A stretch of DNA of 64,000 nt from JAVBJN01 sp031546985 (GCA_031546985.1 JAVBJN010000020.1:1-64000); one strand, 5' to 3'; shown: positions 33,974 to 43,717, numbered from the stretch's first letter. Numbers and translations: made by a program. Notes: generated by a model not told the origin, from the letters alone.

Positions 33974-34297
33974 ATGAACATCAGATCCATTTTCAACCTT
34001 AAGTACGGCAAGTTCATACTCGCAGGGGGAGCCTTTGCGGTTTGGATCATTTGCTTTGATGAAAACGACCTGGTAACCCAATACAACCTGCGCCAGGAAG
34101 TAACAGAAACAGAAAAAAAGATCGAATACCTGAACCAGGAAATCGAAAAATCTGAAAAAGCCCGCCAGGAACTGATCTCCAGTCCCGATAAGCTCGAAAA
34201 ATTTGCCCGCGAAAACTACCTGATGAAACGCGACGATGAAGATCTCTTCGTTTTCAAGCATGTAGACCAGCCCCCAACCGAAGCAGAGCAGAAATAA
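33974..34297 (+). CDS. septum formation initiator family protein (FtsB/DivIC-like)
   Basis: A 107-residue bitopic protein: a short cytoplasmic N-terminus, one membrane segment (about 14-27, KFILAGGAFAVWIICF), then a coiled coil (about 40-80, EVTETEKKIEYLNQEIEKSEKARQEL) and the LEKFARENYLMKRDDEDLFVFK motif typical of the family. FtsB/DivIC proteins bridge FtsL and FtsQ in the divisome. It lies just after eno, as in many bacteria. Confidence 0.93.
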   Translation: MNIRSIFNLKYGKFILAGGAFAVWIICFDENDLVTQYNLRQEVTETEKKIEYLNQEIEKSEKARQELISSPDKLEKFARENYLMKRDDEDLFVFKHVDQPPTEAEQK

Positions 34298-34469
34298 ACA
34301 CCAGGCCTACCTTTAGCCCCTGGTCACTTTATTTTTTATCCACATATCCTCCGCACTTCCAAAACCGGAATCATTTTTGTGTTTACCATTTGTTAAAGGA
34401 AAATAAAATCTTTACCGCGATATACGTAAGCTTACAAAAGCACGTTTTAGTGGTATATAAAACCCGCTT

Positions 34470-34700
34470 ATGGATAATTTTACACCAGATGATCTCCTGA
34501 CATTATTTTTGTTTAACGAACTAGAAGAACATCAGAAGACCGAGCTCAACCAACTTCTGGCAGAAGACCTTTCCCTGCAAATGAGATTAAAAGCCTTACA
34601 GGAAGGGCTGGGACAGATTCCTACAGAACTGCTTTCGCCCAGGGCAGAAGCCATTGATTACATTATGGAGCAATCCGGCACGGCCAGTTCGGTACACTAA
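34470..34700 (+). CDS. small acidic hypothetical protein
   Basis: A 76-residue protein: DDLLTLFLFNELEEHQKTELNQLLAEDLSLQMRLKALQEGL followed by SPRAEAIDYIMEQS. The helical, acidic pattern resembles the N-terminal region of Bacteroidota anti-sigma-type proteins, without a zinc motif or membrane segment. I recall similar small proteins in Chitinophagaceae, but none with a known role. It lies 172 bases after the FtsB-like gene. Confidence 0.65.
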   Translation: MDNFTPDDLLTLFLFNELEEHQKTELNQLLAEDLSLQMRLKALQEGLGQIPTELLSPRAEAIDYIMEQSGTASSVH

Positions 34701-34804
34701 AGTTCCGTTGCCGTAAACGTTTTTGCAGTCGCAAGACCTGCAATTAAATGGTTATGGATAGATGCATTAAAAACAGTAATTTAATGTAAACATCCTGCAA
34801 CCAT

Positions 34805-37252
34805 ATGTCAGCAAGCCTGCGTTTCCACGTTATTCTGATTGGTATCGTCTGCATATTGTGCGGTGTTACAAAACCTGTATGGGCTCAAAAAGCCGATACT
34901 ACGGCCAAAACCACCGAAAACGCCGCACCATCTGACACCACCGTTACCCCGCTGCTGCACCGCCTCGAAGACATTAGCCGCGACCTGAACCACTACAACA
35001 GTATTCTGCGCCGGGGCTTTGATACGACCGAAGTAGCCGAACAGCTCCCTCCTACCGAGCAGCTCATTAAAATTATCAATACCGTTGTGCTAAGCAGCCG
35101 GCGCAGTATGAACCTGCGCAGCATGAACGCCATTAAGGCTATGCTGCTGCAATTGGAGGAGAATCATGAAAAATGGCAGGACAACCTGTTTAAATACAGC
35201 AGCCAGCTTACCGAAATAGACAACCAGCTTACCCGCATCAGCACCGACTCGTCACTACGGCATGTGCCGGAAGATCCTGCGCTGAAATTGCTTTACGGCC
35301 AGCAAATAGAGGAACTGAGACCCAAGTGGGAGCAGGTAGCCGCCCAAAACAAAAAAGCCATCCAAAAGATAGGGGTACTGCAAAACAGGGTTGCGTCTAA
35401 TTATATTGCCATTACCGATATACTCGATGAGCTCAGCTACCGCATCCGCACTATCCAGAAACAGATTTTCCGGCAGGAGGAAGCCTACCTGTGGAAAGCC
35501 AGACCGGCCGATTATAAACAGGATTTTGGCGCTGTTTCAATCAATTCTGTTCGTGCTACCGGGCAAGTGCTCCGGTTTTATCTTTTCTACAACCAGGATA
35601 TTCTTATCATAATCGCATTAATGGGCCTGCTGTTTACCTGGTGGGTTATTCATAATTATGCGGCCGTCCGCAAAAACTATGCAGATCCCGATACTATACT
35701 GGCCAGTATTACCTACCTAAAACGCAATCGCATTGCCGGCTGCCTGGCGTTTACATTTACCATATCGCCGTTTGTGTTTCCGCAACCCCCGCTGGCGCTC
35801 ATGGAGCTGTTCTGGATGTTGCAGACCTTTGTACTATGGCTCCTGGCCTGGCGAACCTGGAAAGCCAAAGACCGCCGGGTATGGTTTTCGGTAATGATTC
35901 TCTTGTGTCTCTTTTCCCTGGCCAATTCCCTGGCCGATCCGTCTTTGGGAGAGCGGTACCTGCACCTGGCCGGCCAGATTATAGGTTTAGCCGTAGCCGT
36001 TTACCTTATTTTCAACAAATCTTCTTACGAGCCGGTACCCCATAATTTTAACCGCGTAGTGGTATGGGTATTTACCATCCAGATTGGCCTGGCTTTTATC
36101 TGCAACGTATTTGGGCGGCTTACTTTATCCAAATACCTCTCGCTGGGCGCCGCGTTAAGCGCCATCGAAGCGCTGGCTTTATTCATTGTAACCGAAATTA
36201 TTCTCGAAGCCATTTACCTCCAGGTAGAGGCGCATAAAAACAGCAACCGGCTGGCATCTTTCTTCGATTACAACCGCATTAAACAAAGCCTTACCTCTTT
36301 CCTGTTTCTTGTGGCGGGCATTTGCTGGGTATTTATTTTGCTGCGCAACCTTAACATGTATGAGGGCATACGCGATTATGTAATCGATTTCTTTAGTAAA
36401 GACCGTAAAATAGGCACCACCGTAATTACCTATGGCAGCATCTTCATTTTTATACTGGTGCTGTGGATCTCCGTTTCCCTCTCCAAAGTGCTGGTCTTTA
36501 TTTTTGGCAAAACCCAGGGGCAGGCCATCAATAAAAAAAGTCGCTGGGGCAATGCCATTCTGCTGGTGCGACTTGGCATTATCGGCGCAGGTATTTTGCT
36601 GGCCTTTATTGCATCGGGCATTCCTATGGATAAGCTGGCCATCATCATCGGAGCATTGGGCGTGGGTATCGGTTTTGGTTTGCAAAATGTGGTAAACAAC
36701 CTGGTATCGGGCATTATCCTGGCCTTTGAGCGCCCTATCGAAGTAGGCGATATTATTGAGGTAGAGCAGCAATATGGCACGGTAAAAGAAATAGGCATAC
36801 GCAGCAGCAAAATCGTAACCCTGCAAGGCTCAGAAGTAATTATTCCCAACGGCGACCTGCTCTCGCACCACATTACCAACTGGACGCTTACCAACCAATA
36901 CCGCCGGGCCGAGTTGCTGGTGGGTGTGGGTTACGATACCGATCTGCGGCAGGCAAGGCAAATACTGAGCGGCATACTCGAAGGGCAAAAAGATGTACAC
37001 ACCAATCCTAAATTTAAGGTGCTGGTACACCAGTTTAACGACAGCACCATCGACATCCGCATCCTGTTCTGGGCCGATATTGACCTTTGGGTAGACCTGA
37101 AAAGTGAAATACTTACCCTCATCCACGAAAAATTTAACGAAAACGGCATCGAAATAGCCTTTCCGCAGCAGGACATTCACATTAAATCCATGCCCGATTT
37201 TTTACAGCCCAAGCCAGAAAACAACGAAACGGATGATGCACAGCCCGATTAA
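34805..37252 (+). CDS. mechanosensitive ion channel family protein (MscS type, large)
   Basis: An 815-residue protein. A signal peptide (to about residue 27) precedes a periplasmic helical region (about 40-230), then about eleven hydrophobic segments and the MscS channel core near the C-terminus: LAIIIGALGVGIGFGLQNVVNNLVSGIILAFERPIEVGD (about 600-640), then the upper beta domain GTVKEIGIRSSKIVTLQGSEVIIPNGDLL. This is the MscK/MscM-like class, which opens under osmotic downshock. nth follows by 17 bases. Confidence 0.94.
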   Translation: MSASLRFHVILIGIVCILCGVTKPVWAQKADTTAKTTENAAPSDTTVTPLLHRLEDISRDLNHYNSILRRGFDTTEVAEQLPPTEQLIKIINTVVLSSRRSMNLRSMNAIKAMLLQLEENHEKWQDNLFKYSSQLTEIDNQLTRISTDSSLRHVPEDPALKLLYGQQIEELRPKWEQVAAQNKKAIQKIGVLQNRVASNYIAITDILDELSYRIRTIQKQIFRQEEAYLWKARPADYKQDFGAVSINSVRATGQVLRFYLFYNQDILIIIALMGLLFTWWVIHNYAAVRKNYADPDTILASITYLKRNRIAGCLAFTFTISPFVFPQPPLALMELFWMLQTFVLWLLAWRTWKAKDRRVWFSVMILLCLFSLANSLADPSLGERYLHLAGQIIGLAVAVYLIFNKSSYEPVPHNFNRVVVWVFTIQIGLAFICNVFGRLTLSKYLSLGAALSAIEALALFIVTEIILEAIYLQVEAHKNSNRLASFFDYNRIKQSLTSFLFLVAGICWVFILLRNLNMYEGIRDYVIDFFSKDRKIGTTVITYGSIFIFILVLWISVSLSKVLVFIFGKTQGQAINKKSRWGNAILLVRLGIIGAGILLAFIASGIPMDKLAIIIGALGVGIGFGLQNVVNNLVSGIILAFERPIEVGDIIEVEQQYGTVKEIGIRSSKIVTLQGSEVIIPNGDLLSHHITNWTLTNQYRRAELLVGVGYDTDLRQARQILSGILEGQKDVHTNPKFKVLVHQFNDSTIDIRILFWADIDLWVDLKSEILTLIHEKFNENGIEIAFPQQDIHIKSMPDFLQPKPENNETDDAQPD

Positions 37253-37269
37253 CCTTTTATTTTTGCAGC

Positions 37270-37923
37270 ATGACCAAGCAACAACGTTACCAGGCTGTTA
37301 TCGATTACTTTACAGAACACTCGCCCGACGCTGAGACCGAACTGATTTTTGACAATCCGTACCAGTTGCTCGTTGCCGTCGCTTTATCTGCCCAATGCAC
37401 CGATAAGCGGGTAAACCTTACTACACCGGCTATCTTTAAAAAGTATCCCGATGCCGAGACTTTGTCGCACGCTACATTCGACGAACTGTTTCCGCTTATC
37501 CGCAGCATCAGCTATCCCAATAATAAAACCAAACACCTCATTGGCATGGGGCAAATGCTGGTACAGGATTTTAACGGCGAAGTGCCTATGACGGTAGACG
37601 AGCTGGTAAAGCTGCCAGGTGTAGGCCGCAAAACAGCCAACGTTATCACCTCTGTAATAGACCAGCAACCCAATATGGCGGTAGACACGCACGTGTTTCG
37701 GGTATCGGCCCGCATTGGCTTAACCACCAATGCCACTACACCGCTGGCCGCAGAAAAACAACTGATCAAACATTTTCCCGAAGCGCTCATTCATAAGGCC
37801 CACCATTGGCTCATTCTCCACGGCCGCTACGTTTGCATAGCCCGCAACCCCAAATGCGATATCTGCGGGCTTACTACAGTATGCAAATATTACCAGAAGC
37901 TACAAAAAAAGACATCAAATTAA
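37270..37923 (+). CDS. nth: endonuclease III
   Basis: A 217-residue DNA glycosylase/AP lyase for oxidised pyrimidines. The helix-hairpin-helix LPGVGRKTANVI holds the catalytic Lys121, and VDTHVFRVSARIGL holds the catalytic Asp139. The iron-sulfur loop has the canonical spacing C189-X6-C196-X2-C199-X5-C205. Length is normal. The gene follows the MscS gene by 17 bases and is probably on the same transcript. Confidence 0.97.
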   Translation: MTKQQRYQAVIDYFTEHSPDAETELIFDNPYQLLVAVALSAQCTDKRVNLTTPAIFKKYPDAETLSHATFDELFPLIRSISYPNNKTKHLIGMGQMLVQDFNGEVPMTVDELVKLPGVGRKTANVITSVIDQQPNMAVDTHVFRVSARIGLTTNATTPLAAEKQLIKHFPEALIHKAHHWLILHGRYVCIARNPKCDICGLTTVCKYYQKLQKKTSN

Positions 37924-38168
37924 AGAAATTTTAAAATTATCAGACTACGGAAATACAATTCAATATATTGTTTATTAAATAAATACAAATTATAAATACA
38001 ACACATTATATTTTTATTGATGAACAATAGATGTTGATATTTTTATATTCATTTTTTGGCCCTAACATTGCTCCGCTTTAGTCAGCCCAACAACCCTAAT
38101 GAATATAAAGAACCATTTCGTCCTGTTGAAACAAAGAGATTTTGATCACCACCTCAAAACCCAACAGA

Positions 38169-39188
38169 ATGACGATGAAAACACCACTATGGCCAGCCAG
38201 AACCTTGAATGGCCTGCTTGTTTTAGCTACAGTTGCCGGTATGGCATCATGTACCAAGGACAGTCGTAACCCGGAAGCACAAAACGTGCGCGTGAATGAA
38301 GGTACAGATGCCCTGTTTTCTACAGGTGCATTAAAAAGCTCGCCCGACCAGCTGCAAAGCGTTGAGCGCTTCCGCCCCATTAGTCTTGAAATTCTGGCAA
38401 GAAGGGGAAAACCCAGTACTGGAGGCTCCACCACTACACCTACAAACCCTGCCACACCCACAGATCCAGTTACCCCCACTACACCTACAACCCCCACCAC
38501 ACCTGCTGCATACCCTGCTGCCTATAGCCTGGATATGCCGGTACCTGGTACCCAGGGCGGCGAAGGTTCATGCACGGCATGGTCTACTACTTACGGTGCG
38601 CTTTCATTTCTAAACAGAGCTGGTAACGCGCCATATGGCACAGGTACGAATATGCTGAGTCCCGAATATGTGTACAACCAGACTAAGTTTTCTACCTCTG
38701 CTACCGATTGCGTTTCGGGCGCGTACATTACTACCGTGCTTAACCTGCTTACCAGCCAGGGTGCCTGTACCTGGGATGCCATGCCTTACAGCTCGGCCAA
38801 CGGATGCTCTACCATGCCTAACGCCACGCAGCAGTCTAATGCCAACAGCCATAAACTACATGGCTATAACCTCATCTGGGCCAGCTACCAGGGCAGCAGC
38901 AGCACGCTTATAACCAACATTAAAAACTCTATTTACGCCAACAAACCTGTAGTGATTGGACTGGATGTATACCAGAACTTTCAAACGCTGGGCGCAAACC
39001 AGGTGTTTACCGGCAATTCCGGCGCTTATAAAGGTGGACACAGCATGGTGGTTTGCGGCTGGGATGATAACCTGCAGGCTTTTAAAGTAATGAACTCATG
39101 GGGTACTGGCTGGGCCACCGGCGGATTTGGCTACATCAGTTATGCCGCTTTCCCTTCTGTAGCCTGGGAGGCGTACTCATTGTATTAA
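38169..39188 (+). CDS. papain-like (C1A) cysteine peptidase lipoprotein
   Basis: A 339-residue lipoprotein (lipobox GMASC, Cys28); the ATG at 38175 is an alternative start, and the TTG at 38142 is unlikely. After the anchor and a short region comes a Thr/Pro-rich linker (about 84-113) and then a C1A domain: Q129 and C135 in TQGGEGSCTAWS (spacing of six, as in papain), H291 in GGHSMVVCGWDD and N309 in VMNSWGTGWATGGFGYI, a complete catalytic set. No propeptide is obvious. It is probably a surface-displayed protease; its substrate is unknown. It has an AT-rich upstream region of 245 bases. Confidence 0.88.
   Translation: MTMKTPLWPARTLNGLLVLATVAGMASCTKDSRNPEAQNVRVNEGTDALFSTGALKSSPDQLQSVERFRPISLEILARRGKPSTGGSTTTPTNPATPTDPVTPTTPTTPTTPAAYPAAYSLDMPVPGTQGGEGSCTAWSTTYGALSFLNRAGNAPYGTGTNMLSPEYVYNQTKFSTSATDCVSGAYITTVLNLLTSQGACTWDAMPYSSANGCSTMPNATQQSNANSHKLHGYNLIWASYQGSSSTLITNIKNSIYANKPVVIGLDVYQNFQTLGANQVFTGNSGAYKGGHSMVVCGWDDNLQAFKVMNSWGTGWATGGFGYISYAAFPSVAWEAYSLY
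38427..38507 (+). repeat. Thr/Pro codon repeat in the protease gene
   Basis: Imperfect repeats of CCTACAACCCCCACCACA-like units encode (T/P)-rich linker residues about 87-113. It is coding, and length may vary between strains. Confidence 0.7.
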
Positions 39189-39215
39189 ACTTGTTCCCGT
39201 TCCATCACCACCAAC

Positions 39216-39250
39216 AAAACCGGAGGCTTAGCTTCCGGTTTTTGTTTTGT
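39216..39250 (+). terminator. terminator of the protease gene
   Basis: Arms AAACCGGAGGC and GCTTCCGGTTT (39217-39227, 39231-39241) pair with one G:U around TTA, then a T-rich tract. Confidence 0.85.
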
Positions 39251-39296
39251 TCTCCACATCGCTGTCTGAAAGCAAAATTTGGCCTAACTTAATGGC

Positions 39297-41561
39297 ATGC
39301 AAACACTGCGAAGCTTTCAACAGTTTATCAGCAGCCAGTACGTGTCCTATGGTGTGCGCATAACCACAGGTGTATTACTTCCTTCCGTAATTTTTTACCA
39401 GTTTGGCCATGTGGCCGAAGGGATGGCCCTTTCTATTGGCGCGCTTTGCGTAAGCCTTACCGATACACCCGGCCCGGTACACCACCGGCGCAATGCCATG
39501 CTGTTTGCTATTTTGCTCAATTCCATAGTAGCTATTTTGGTGGGTTTGTGCAGGCCATACCCATTGTTGCTTGCCTGTATGATTGGCGCCCTGGGCTGGT
39601 TCCTGTCTATGTTTTCTATTTATGGCAGCAGGTCGGGAGCGGTAGGCGCGCTGGCGCTCATCATTATGGTACTTTCTATAGACGATCGCATACCTATGGA
39701 AGCCATTTTCCAGCACTCCTTACTACTGCTGGCCGGAGGCGCCTGGTATATGCTGCTGAGCCTTACCCTGTATCGCATTAAACCCTATTCGGCAGCGCAG
39801 CAGGCCCTGGGCGAATGTATTATAGAAACCGCCCGGTACATGAAAGACAAAGCGGCGTTCTACAGCGAGCATCCTGCATACGAGCAGGCCTATAAAAACC
39901 TGATGCAGGAGCAAGTGCGCATTCACCAACTGCAAGACCAGGTACGCGAAATCCTGTTTCGTACCCGCAGTTTCATTAAGGATACCACGCCCAAAGGCCG
40001 GAGCCTCTTGCTTATTTTCCAGGAGCTGGTAGACCTGTTTGAGCACATTATGACCTCGCAACAGAACTACCCCAAACTTCACCGGCACTTTGACCATACC
40101 GGTATTCTCAACGATATGCAGGCCATCATCATAGCGCTGGCAGAAGAGTTGGAAGAGATTGGAACGGGCCTGCAAATGAACCGCCACACTTTTCCCAACC
40201 GCCATATCGGGCACCTGTTGCAGCAAACCGAAACAAAATTTCAGTCGCTGCGGGCATTGGCCTTGCAACCCGAAAGCCTCGATGGCTACATTAGCCTGCG
40301 GCATATCATATACAACCTCAAGGAAATTCACCAGCGCATTATGCGGCTGCACCGCCTGGAGCGTTTTCCCGAAGGGCTCAATCTGCCCTCCGATCTTACC
40401 GAAGATTACCACCAGTTTATAGGCCGTACCGACTTTACCTTTCAAAAGCTGAAAGACAACTGCACACTGGCCTCCAACCAGTTTCGTCATGCACTGCGCA
40501 TTGCGGTGGGGCTGCTCATAAGTCTGGGCGTGGCCCATTTGTTTCAGCCCGGCCATGCCTATTGGATATTGCTTACAGTGCTCACCATTCTGAAACCCGC
40601 ATTCAGCATATCTAAACAACGTAATATTCACCGTATATCGGGTACCGTAATTGGCTGTTTAGTGGGCGGCCTGGCGTTGTACTTTATTTCAAATGGTGTG
40701 GTATTGTTCATCTTCATGGTGGCGGCCATGATTCTATCGTACAGCCTGTTGCAGAAAAAATACCTGGCAAGTGTCATCTTCATCACGGTATATGTGCTGC
40801 TGGCCTTCCACTTTCTGCACCCCAGCGATTTTACCAAACTGGCGGGCGACCGTATACTCGATACGCTTATAGGTTCGGTTATTGCCTTCCTGGTAAGCCG
40901 CTTTGTATTGCCCAATTGGGAGAGTGAGCAGATCGAAACCTATATGCAGGAAAGTCTGCTGGCCCTGCGCGATTATTTTGAAAAAGCAGCAGCTGGGTTT
41001 ACCGGCCCCATGCCGCATATTACCGCCCTTAAACTGGCCCGCAAAGAGGTGTTTGTAACCCTGGCCAACCTGTCGGACACGTTTCAGCGCATGCTTAATG
41101 AACCTTACAACAAGCAGCCTGAGTCGCTGCACGCCTTTGTGGTACTCCAGCACAGTCTGGGCAGCCATATCGCGTCCTTATCGGTATATGAACGGGCCTA
41201 CTCCGACCAATTGCGCAATCCCGATTTTCAACCGCTGATAGAGCAGGTAAAAACCCAGCTGGAATATGCGCATGGCATTATGACGGGCAGCATTCTGCTC
41301 TCGCCGGGCGCTAAAGAAATGACCCTTCGGGAACAACCCATGATGATACGCCTGGCCTTATTGATGCAGCAACGCGCAGAGGAACTGAGTGTGGGCGATA
41401 TCAACAACCCCTCCCGCCACGATACTTCTAAACTAAAAGTAGTACTGGACCAGTTTGAGCTGATCTACGCATTAAGCAAAGACACCGCACAACTCATTAG
41501 CCGCTACCGGCAAAAAATTCAACCCATAAAAAACAGCGCACCGGAAAGTGCGCTGTCGTAA
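39297..41561 (+). CDS. FUSC family membrane protein (YccS-like)
   Basis: A 754-residue protein with two sets of membrane segments (about 20-150 and about 395-530), each followed by a soluble helical region, the layout of FUSC/YccS aromatic-acid efflux type transporters. The N-terminus carries GVRITTGVLLPSVIFYQFG, and the second half has RHALRIAVGLLISLGVAH and HAYWILLTVLTILKPAFS, motifs of the family. The substrate is unknown. The final codons lie in a 9-bp hairpin (41533-41556). Confidence 0.9.
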   Translation: MQTLRSFQQFISSQYVSYGVRITTGVLLPSVIFYQFGHVAEGMALSIGALCVSLTDTPGPVHHRRNAMLFAILLNSIVAILVGLCRPYPLLLACMIGALGWFLSMFSIYGSRSGAVGALALIIMVLSIDDRIPMEAIFQHSLLLLAGGAWYMLLSLTLYRIKPYSAAQQALGECIIETARYMKDKAAFYSEHPAYEQAYKNLMQEQVRIHQLQDQVREILFRTRSFIKDTTPKGRSLLLIFQELVDLFEHIMTSQQNYPKLHRHFDHTGILNDMQAIIIALAEELEEIGTGLQMNRHTFPNRHIGHLLQQTETKFQSLRALALQPESLDGYISLRHIIYNLKEIHQRIMRLHRLERFPEGLNLPSDLTEDYHQFIGRTDFTFQKLKDNCTLASNQFRHALRIAVGLLISLGVAHLFQPGHAYWILLTVLTILKPAFSISKQRNIHRISGTVIGCLVGGLALYFISNGVVLFIFMVAAMILSYSLLQKKYLASVIFITVYVLLAFHFLHPSDFTKLAGDRILDTLIGSVIAFLVSRFVLPNWESEQIETYMQESLLALRDYFEKAAAGFTGPMPHITALKLARKEVFVTLANLSDTFQRMLNEPYNKQPESLHAFVVLQHSLGSHIASLSVYERAYSDQLRNPDFQPLIEQVKTQLEYAHGIMTGSILLSPGAKEMTLREQPMMIRLALLMQQRAEELSVGDINNPSRHDTSKLKVVLDQFELIYALSKDTAQLISRYRQKIQPIKNSAPESALS
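41533..41556 (+). other. hairpin overlapping the end of the FUSC gene
   Basis: ACAGCGCAC and GTGCGCTGT pair perfectly around a 6-base loop, just before the stop codon (41559-41561). A T-rich tract comes only 8 bases after, so terminator function is doubtful. Confidence 0.5.
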
Positions 41562-41577
41562 GCATTTTTATTTCTTA

Positions 41578-41608
41578 AACCTGACAGGAGCTTCGTGCCT
41601 GGCAGGTT
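41578..41608. repeat. CCTGnCAGG-type hairpin
   Basis: AACCTGACAGG (41578-41588) and CCTGGCAGGTT (41598-41608) pair with one mismatch around AGCTTCGTG. The same core occurs at 5671, 33873 and 47050. Confidence 0.5.
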
Positions 41609-41767
41609 ATTTATCTTACATGCCTAAGCGCTACATGGTTAGCACAGGATTTATCGAAGACTAGTGTTTTCAATATTCATTGTTCTGAAGAGATGCTGCT
41701 TACCTCATACTTCAGGCGCAGCATGGCACATTAAGAATCAGGCATCAACCCATCATACCGCTAACAT

Positions 41768-41797
41768 TCACAGATCGTACTTCGGAGATCAGCGATA
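41768..41797. repeat. degenerate GATCGGAGATC-type intergenic repeat
   Basis: The words CACAGATCG and CGGAGATCAGCGAT appear directly before the acs stop codon. They are related to the repeats at 16248, 19786 and 46901. Confidence 0.45.
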
Positions 41798-41800
41798 TTA

Positions 41801-43717
41801 CTACTGCCTGTTTTGCTTAATATCGTCTACCACACCCGGATCTAACAGGGTAGAGGTATCGCCCAGGTTTTCCAGTTCTCCTTCGGCAATCTTGCGCAAG
41901 ATGCGGCGCATAATCTTTCCGCTACGGGTTTTGGGCAATCCGGCTACAAACTGGATCTTATCGGGTTTGGCAATGGGGCCAATAAGCCTGCTCACCGTAG
42001 CCAGTATATCTTTTTTCGTGAGTTCGGGATCGTTAATATGCGAGCCATTGTATACCACATAAGCATAAATACCCTGCCCTTTTACATCGTGCGGAAAGCC
42101 TACCACAGCACTTTCTACCACCCCGGCGTGCATGTTTAGCGCATTTTCTACTTCTGCGGTGCCAATGCGGTGCCCGCTTACGTTGAGCACATCATCTACC
42201 CTGCCGGTAATGCGGTAAAAACCATCGGCATCGCGCAAAGCACCGTCACCGGTAAAGTACAGATTGGGGTAGGTAGAGAAATAAGCTTGTTTGCAACGCT
42301 CATGATCGCCATACGTGGTGCGGATAATGCCCGGCCACGGAAACTTAATGCACAGGTTGCCCGATACATCGTTTCCTTCCAGCTCCTTACCGTTTTCATC
42401 TACCAGGCAGGGTTGTATCCCCGGCAGCGGTAATGTAGCGTAAGAAGGCTTTTGCGGTGTAATACCAGCCAGGTTAGAAATAAGTACGCCGCTGGTTTCG
42501 GTCTGCCACCAGGTATCTACCACCGGGCATTTGCCTTTACCAATATGCTCGTGGTACCAATGCCAGGCTTCTTCGTTAATAGGCTCGCCCACGGTGCCCA
42601 GCACTTTGAGCGAACTCAGGTCATGGCTGTTTACCAGCTCCAGACCAAAACCCATCAACGACCGGATAGCTGTAGGCGCGGTATACAGCACATTCACTTT
42701 AAACTTGTCTACCACATCCCACAAACGGCCGGCATCGGGCCAGGTAGGCACCCCTTCAAACATCAGCGTGGTGGCGCCCGCGCTTAACGGGCCATATAAA
42801 ATATAGCTGTGCCCGGTGATCCAGCCAATATCTGCGGTGCAGAAATGCACATCGCCAGGCTGGTATTGAAATACGTTTACAAAAGTATAATTGGTATACA
42901 CCATATACCCGGCACAGGTATGCACCACGCCTTTGGGCTTGCCGGTAGAGCCGGAAGTGTACAGTATAAACAACGGATCTTCTGCATCCATTTCTTCGGC
43001 GGTACAATAGGTGTTACCCAGGGTTTCTACCTTCTTAATCTCATCCTCCCACCAGAAATCACGGCCTTTGATCATGCTCACCGGGGTACGGGTGCGGGTG
43101 CACACAATCACTTTTTTTACCGTTGGGCATTGCACCAGCGCATCGTCTATCACACTTTTGAGCGGAATATCTTTGCCGCCCCGGTAAGCGCCATCGCAGG
43201 TTACCACCAGCTCGCAGCCCGCATCGTTAATACGATCGGCAATGCTTTGTGCGGAAAAACCGCCAAAAACCACGCTGTGAATGGCACCAATGCGGGCACA
43301 AGCCAGCACGGCAATAGCCAGTTCGGGTATCATACCCATGTAGATGCAGATACGATCGCCCTTTTCTACCCCATGCGTTTTAAGCACATTCGAAAACTGC
43401 ATTACCTTTTGGTGCAGGTCACGGTAGGTAAGGATGCGGTAATGCTCCTCCGGATCATTAGGCTCCCAGATAATAGCGGGTTTATCGCCCAAAGTACCCA
43501 GGTGACGGTCCAGGCAGTTTTCGGTAATATTCATCTTACCCCCTGCAAACCATTTTATATCTGGCTCCGTAAAATTCCAGTCCAAAACTTTATTCCATCG
43601 CTTGCGCCAGTAAAAATTGCCGGCCACATCGCCCCAGAAGCCCTCCGGATCCTGCACACTGCGCTCATAAGCACTGAGATAGGCTTCATAACTCTTTATC
43701 TGATAAGATGCTGACAT
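41801..43717 (-). CDS. acs: acetate--CoA ligase (acetyl-CoA synthetase)
   Basis: A 638-residue ANL-superfamily enzyme that activates acetate to acetyl-CoA. The start MSASYQIKSYEAYLSAYE at 43717 fits the family; 24 additional upstream codons do not. The P-loop-like motif YTSGSTGKPKGVVHT, WWQTETSG, the hinge with YRITGRVDDVLNVSGHRIGTAEVE, and KTRSGKIMRR with the regulatory acetylatable Lys are all present. It is convergent with the FUSC gene and divergent from the cassette at 43865. Confidence 0.97.
   Translation of the reverse strand: MSASYQIKSYEAYLSAYERSVQDPEGFWGDVAGNFYWRKRWNKVLDWNFTEPDIKWFAGGKMNITENCLDRHLGTLGDKPAIIWEPNDPEEHYRILTYRDLHQKVMQFSNVLKTHGVEKGDRICIYMGMIPELAIAVLACARIGAIHSVVFGGFSAQSIADRINDAGCELVVTCDGAYRGGKDIPLKSVIDDALVQCPTVKKVIVCTRTRTPVSMIKGRDFWWEDEIKKVETLGNTYCTAEEMDAEDPLFILYTSGSTGKPKGVVHTCAGYMVYTNYTFVNVFQYQPGDVHFCTADIGWITGHSYILYGPLSAGATTLMFEGVPTWPDAGRLWDVVDKFKVNVLYTAPTAIRSLMGFGLELVNSHDLSSLKVLGTVGEPINEEAWHWYHEHIGKGKCPVVDTWWQTETSGVLISNLAGITPQKPSYATLPLPGIQPCLVDENGKELEGNDVSGNLCIKFPWPGIIRTTYGDHERCKQAYFSTYPNLYFTGDGALRDADGFYRITGRVDDVLNVSGHRIGTAEVENALNMHAGVVESAVVGFPHDVKGQGIYAYVVYNGSHINDPELTKKDILATVSRLIGPIAKPDKIQFVAGLPKTRSGKIMRRILRKIAEGELENLGDTSTLLDPGVVDDIKQNRQ

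Noticed and set aside
38427..38507. Short imperfect repeats that might suggest a CRISPR-like array
   Set aside because: They are in frame and encode the Thr/Pro linker of the protease; there are no spacers of uniform length or palindromic repeats.
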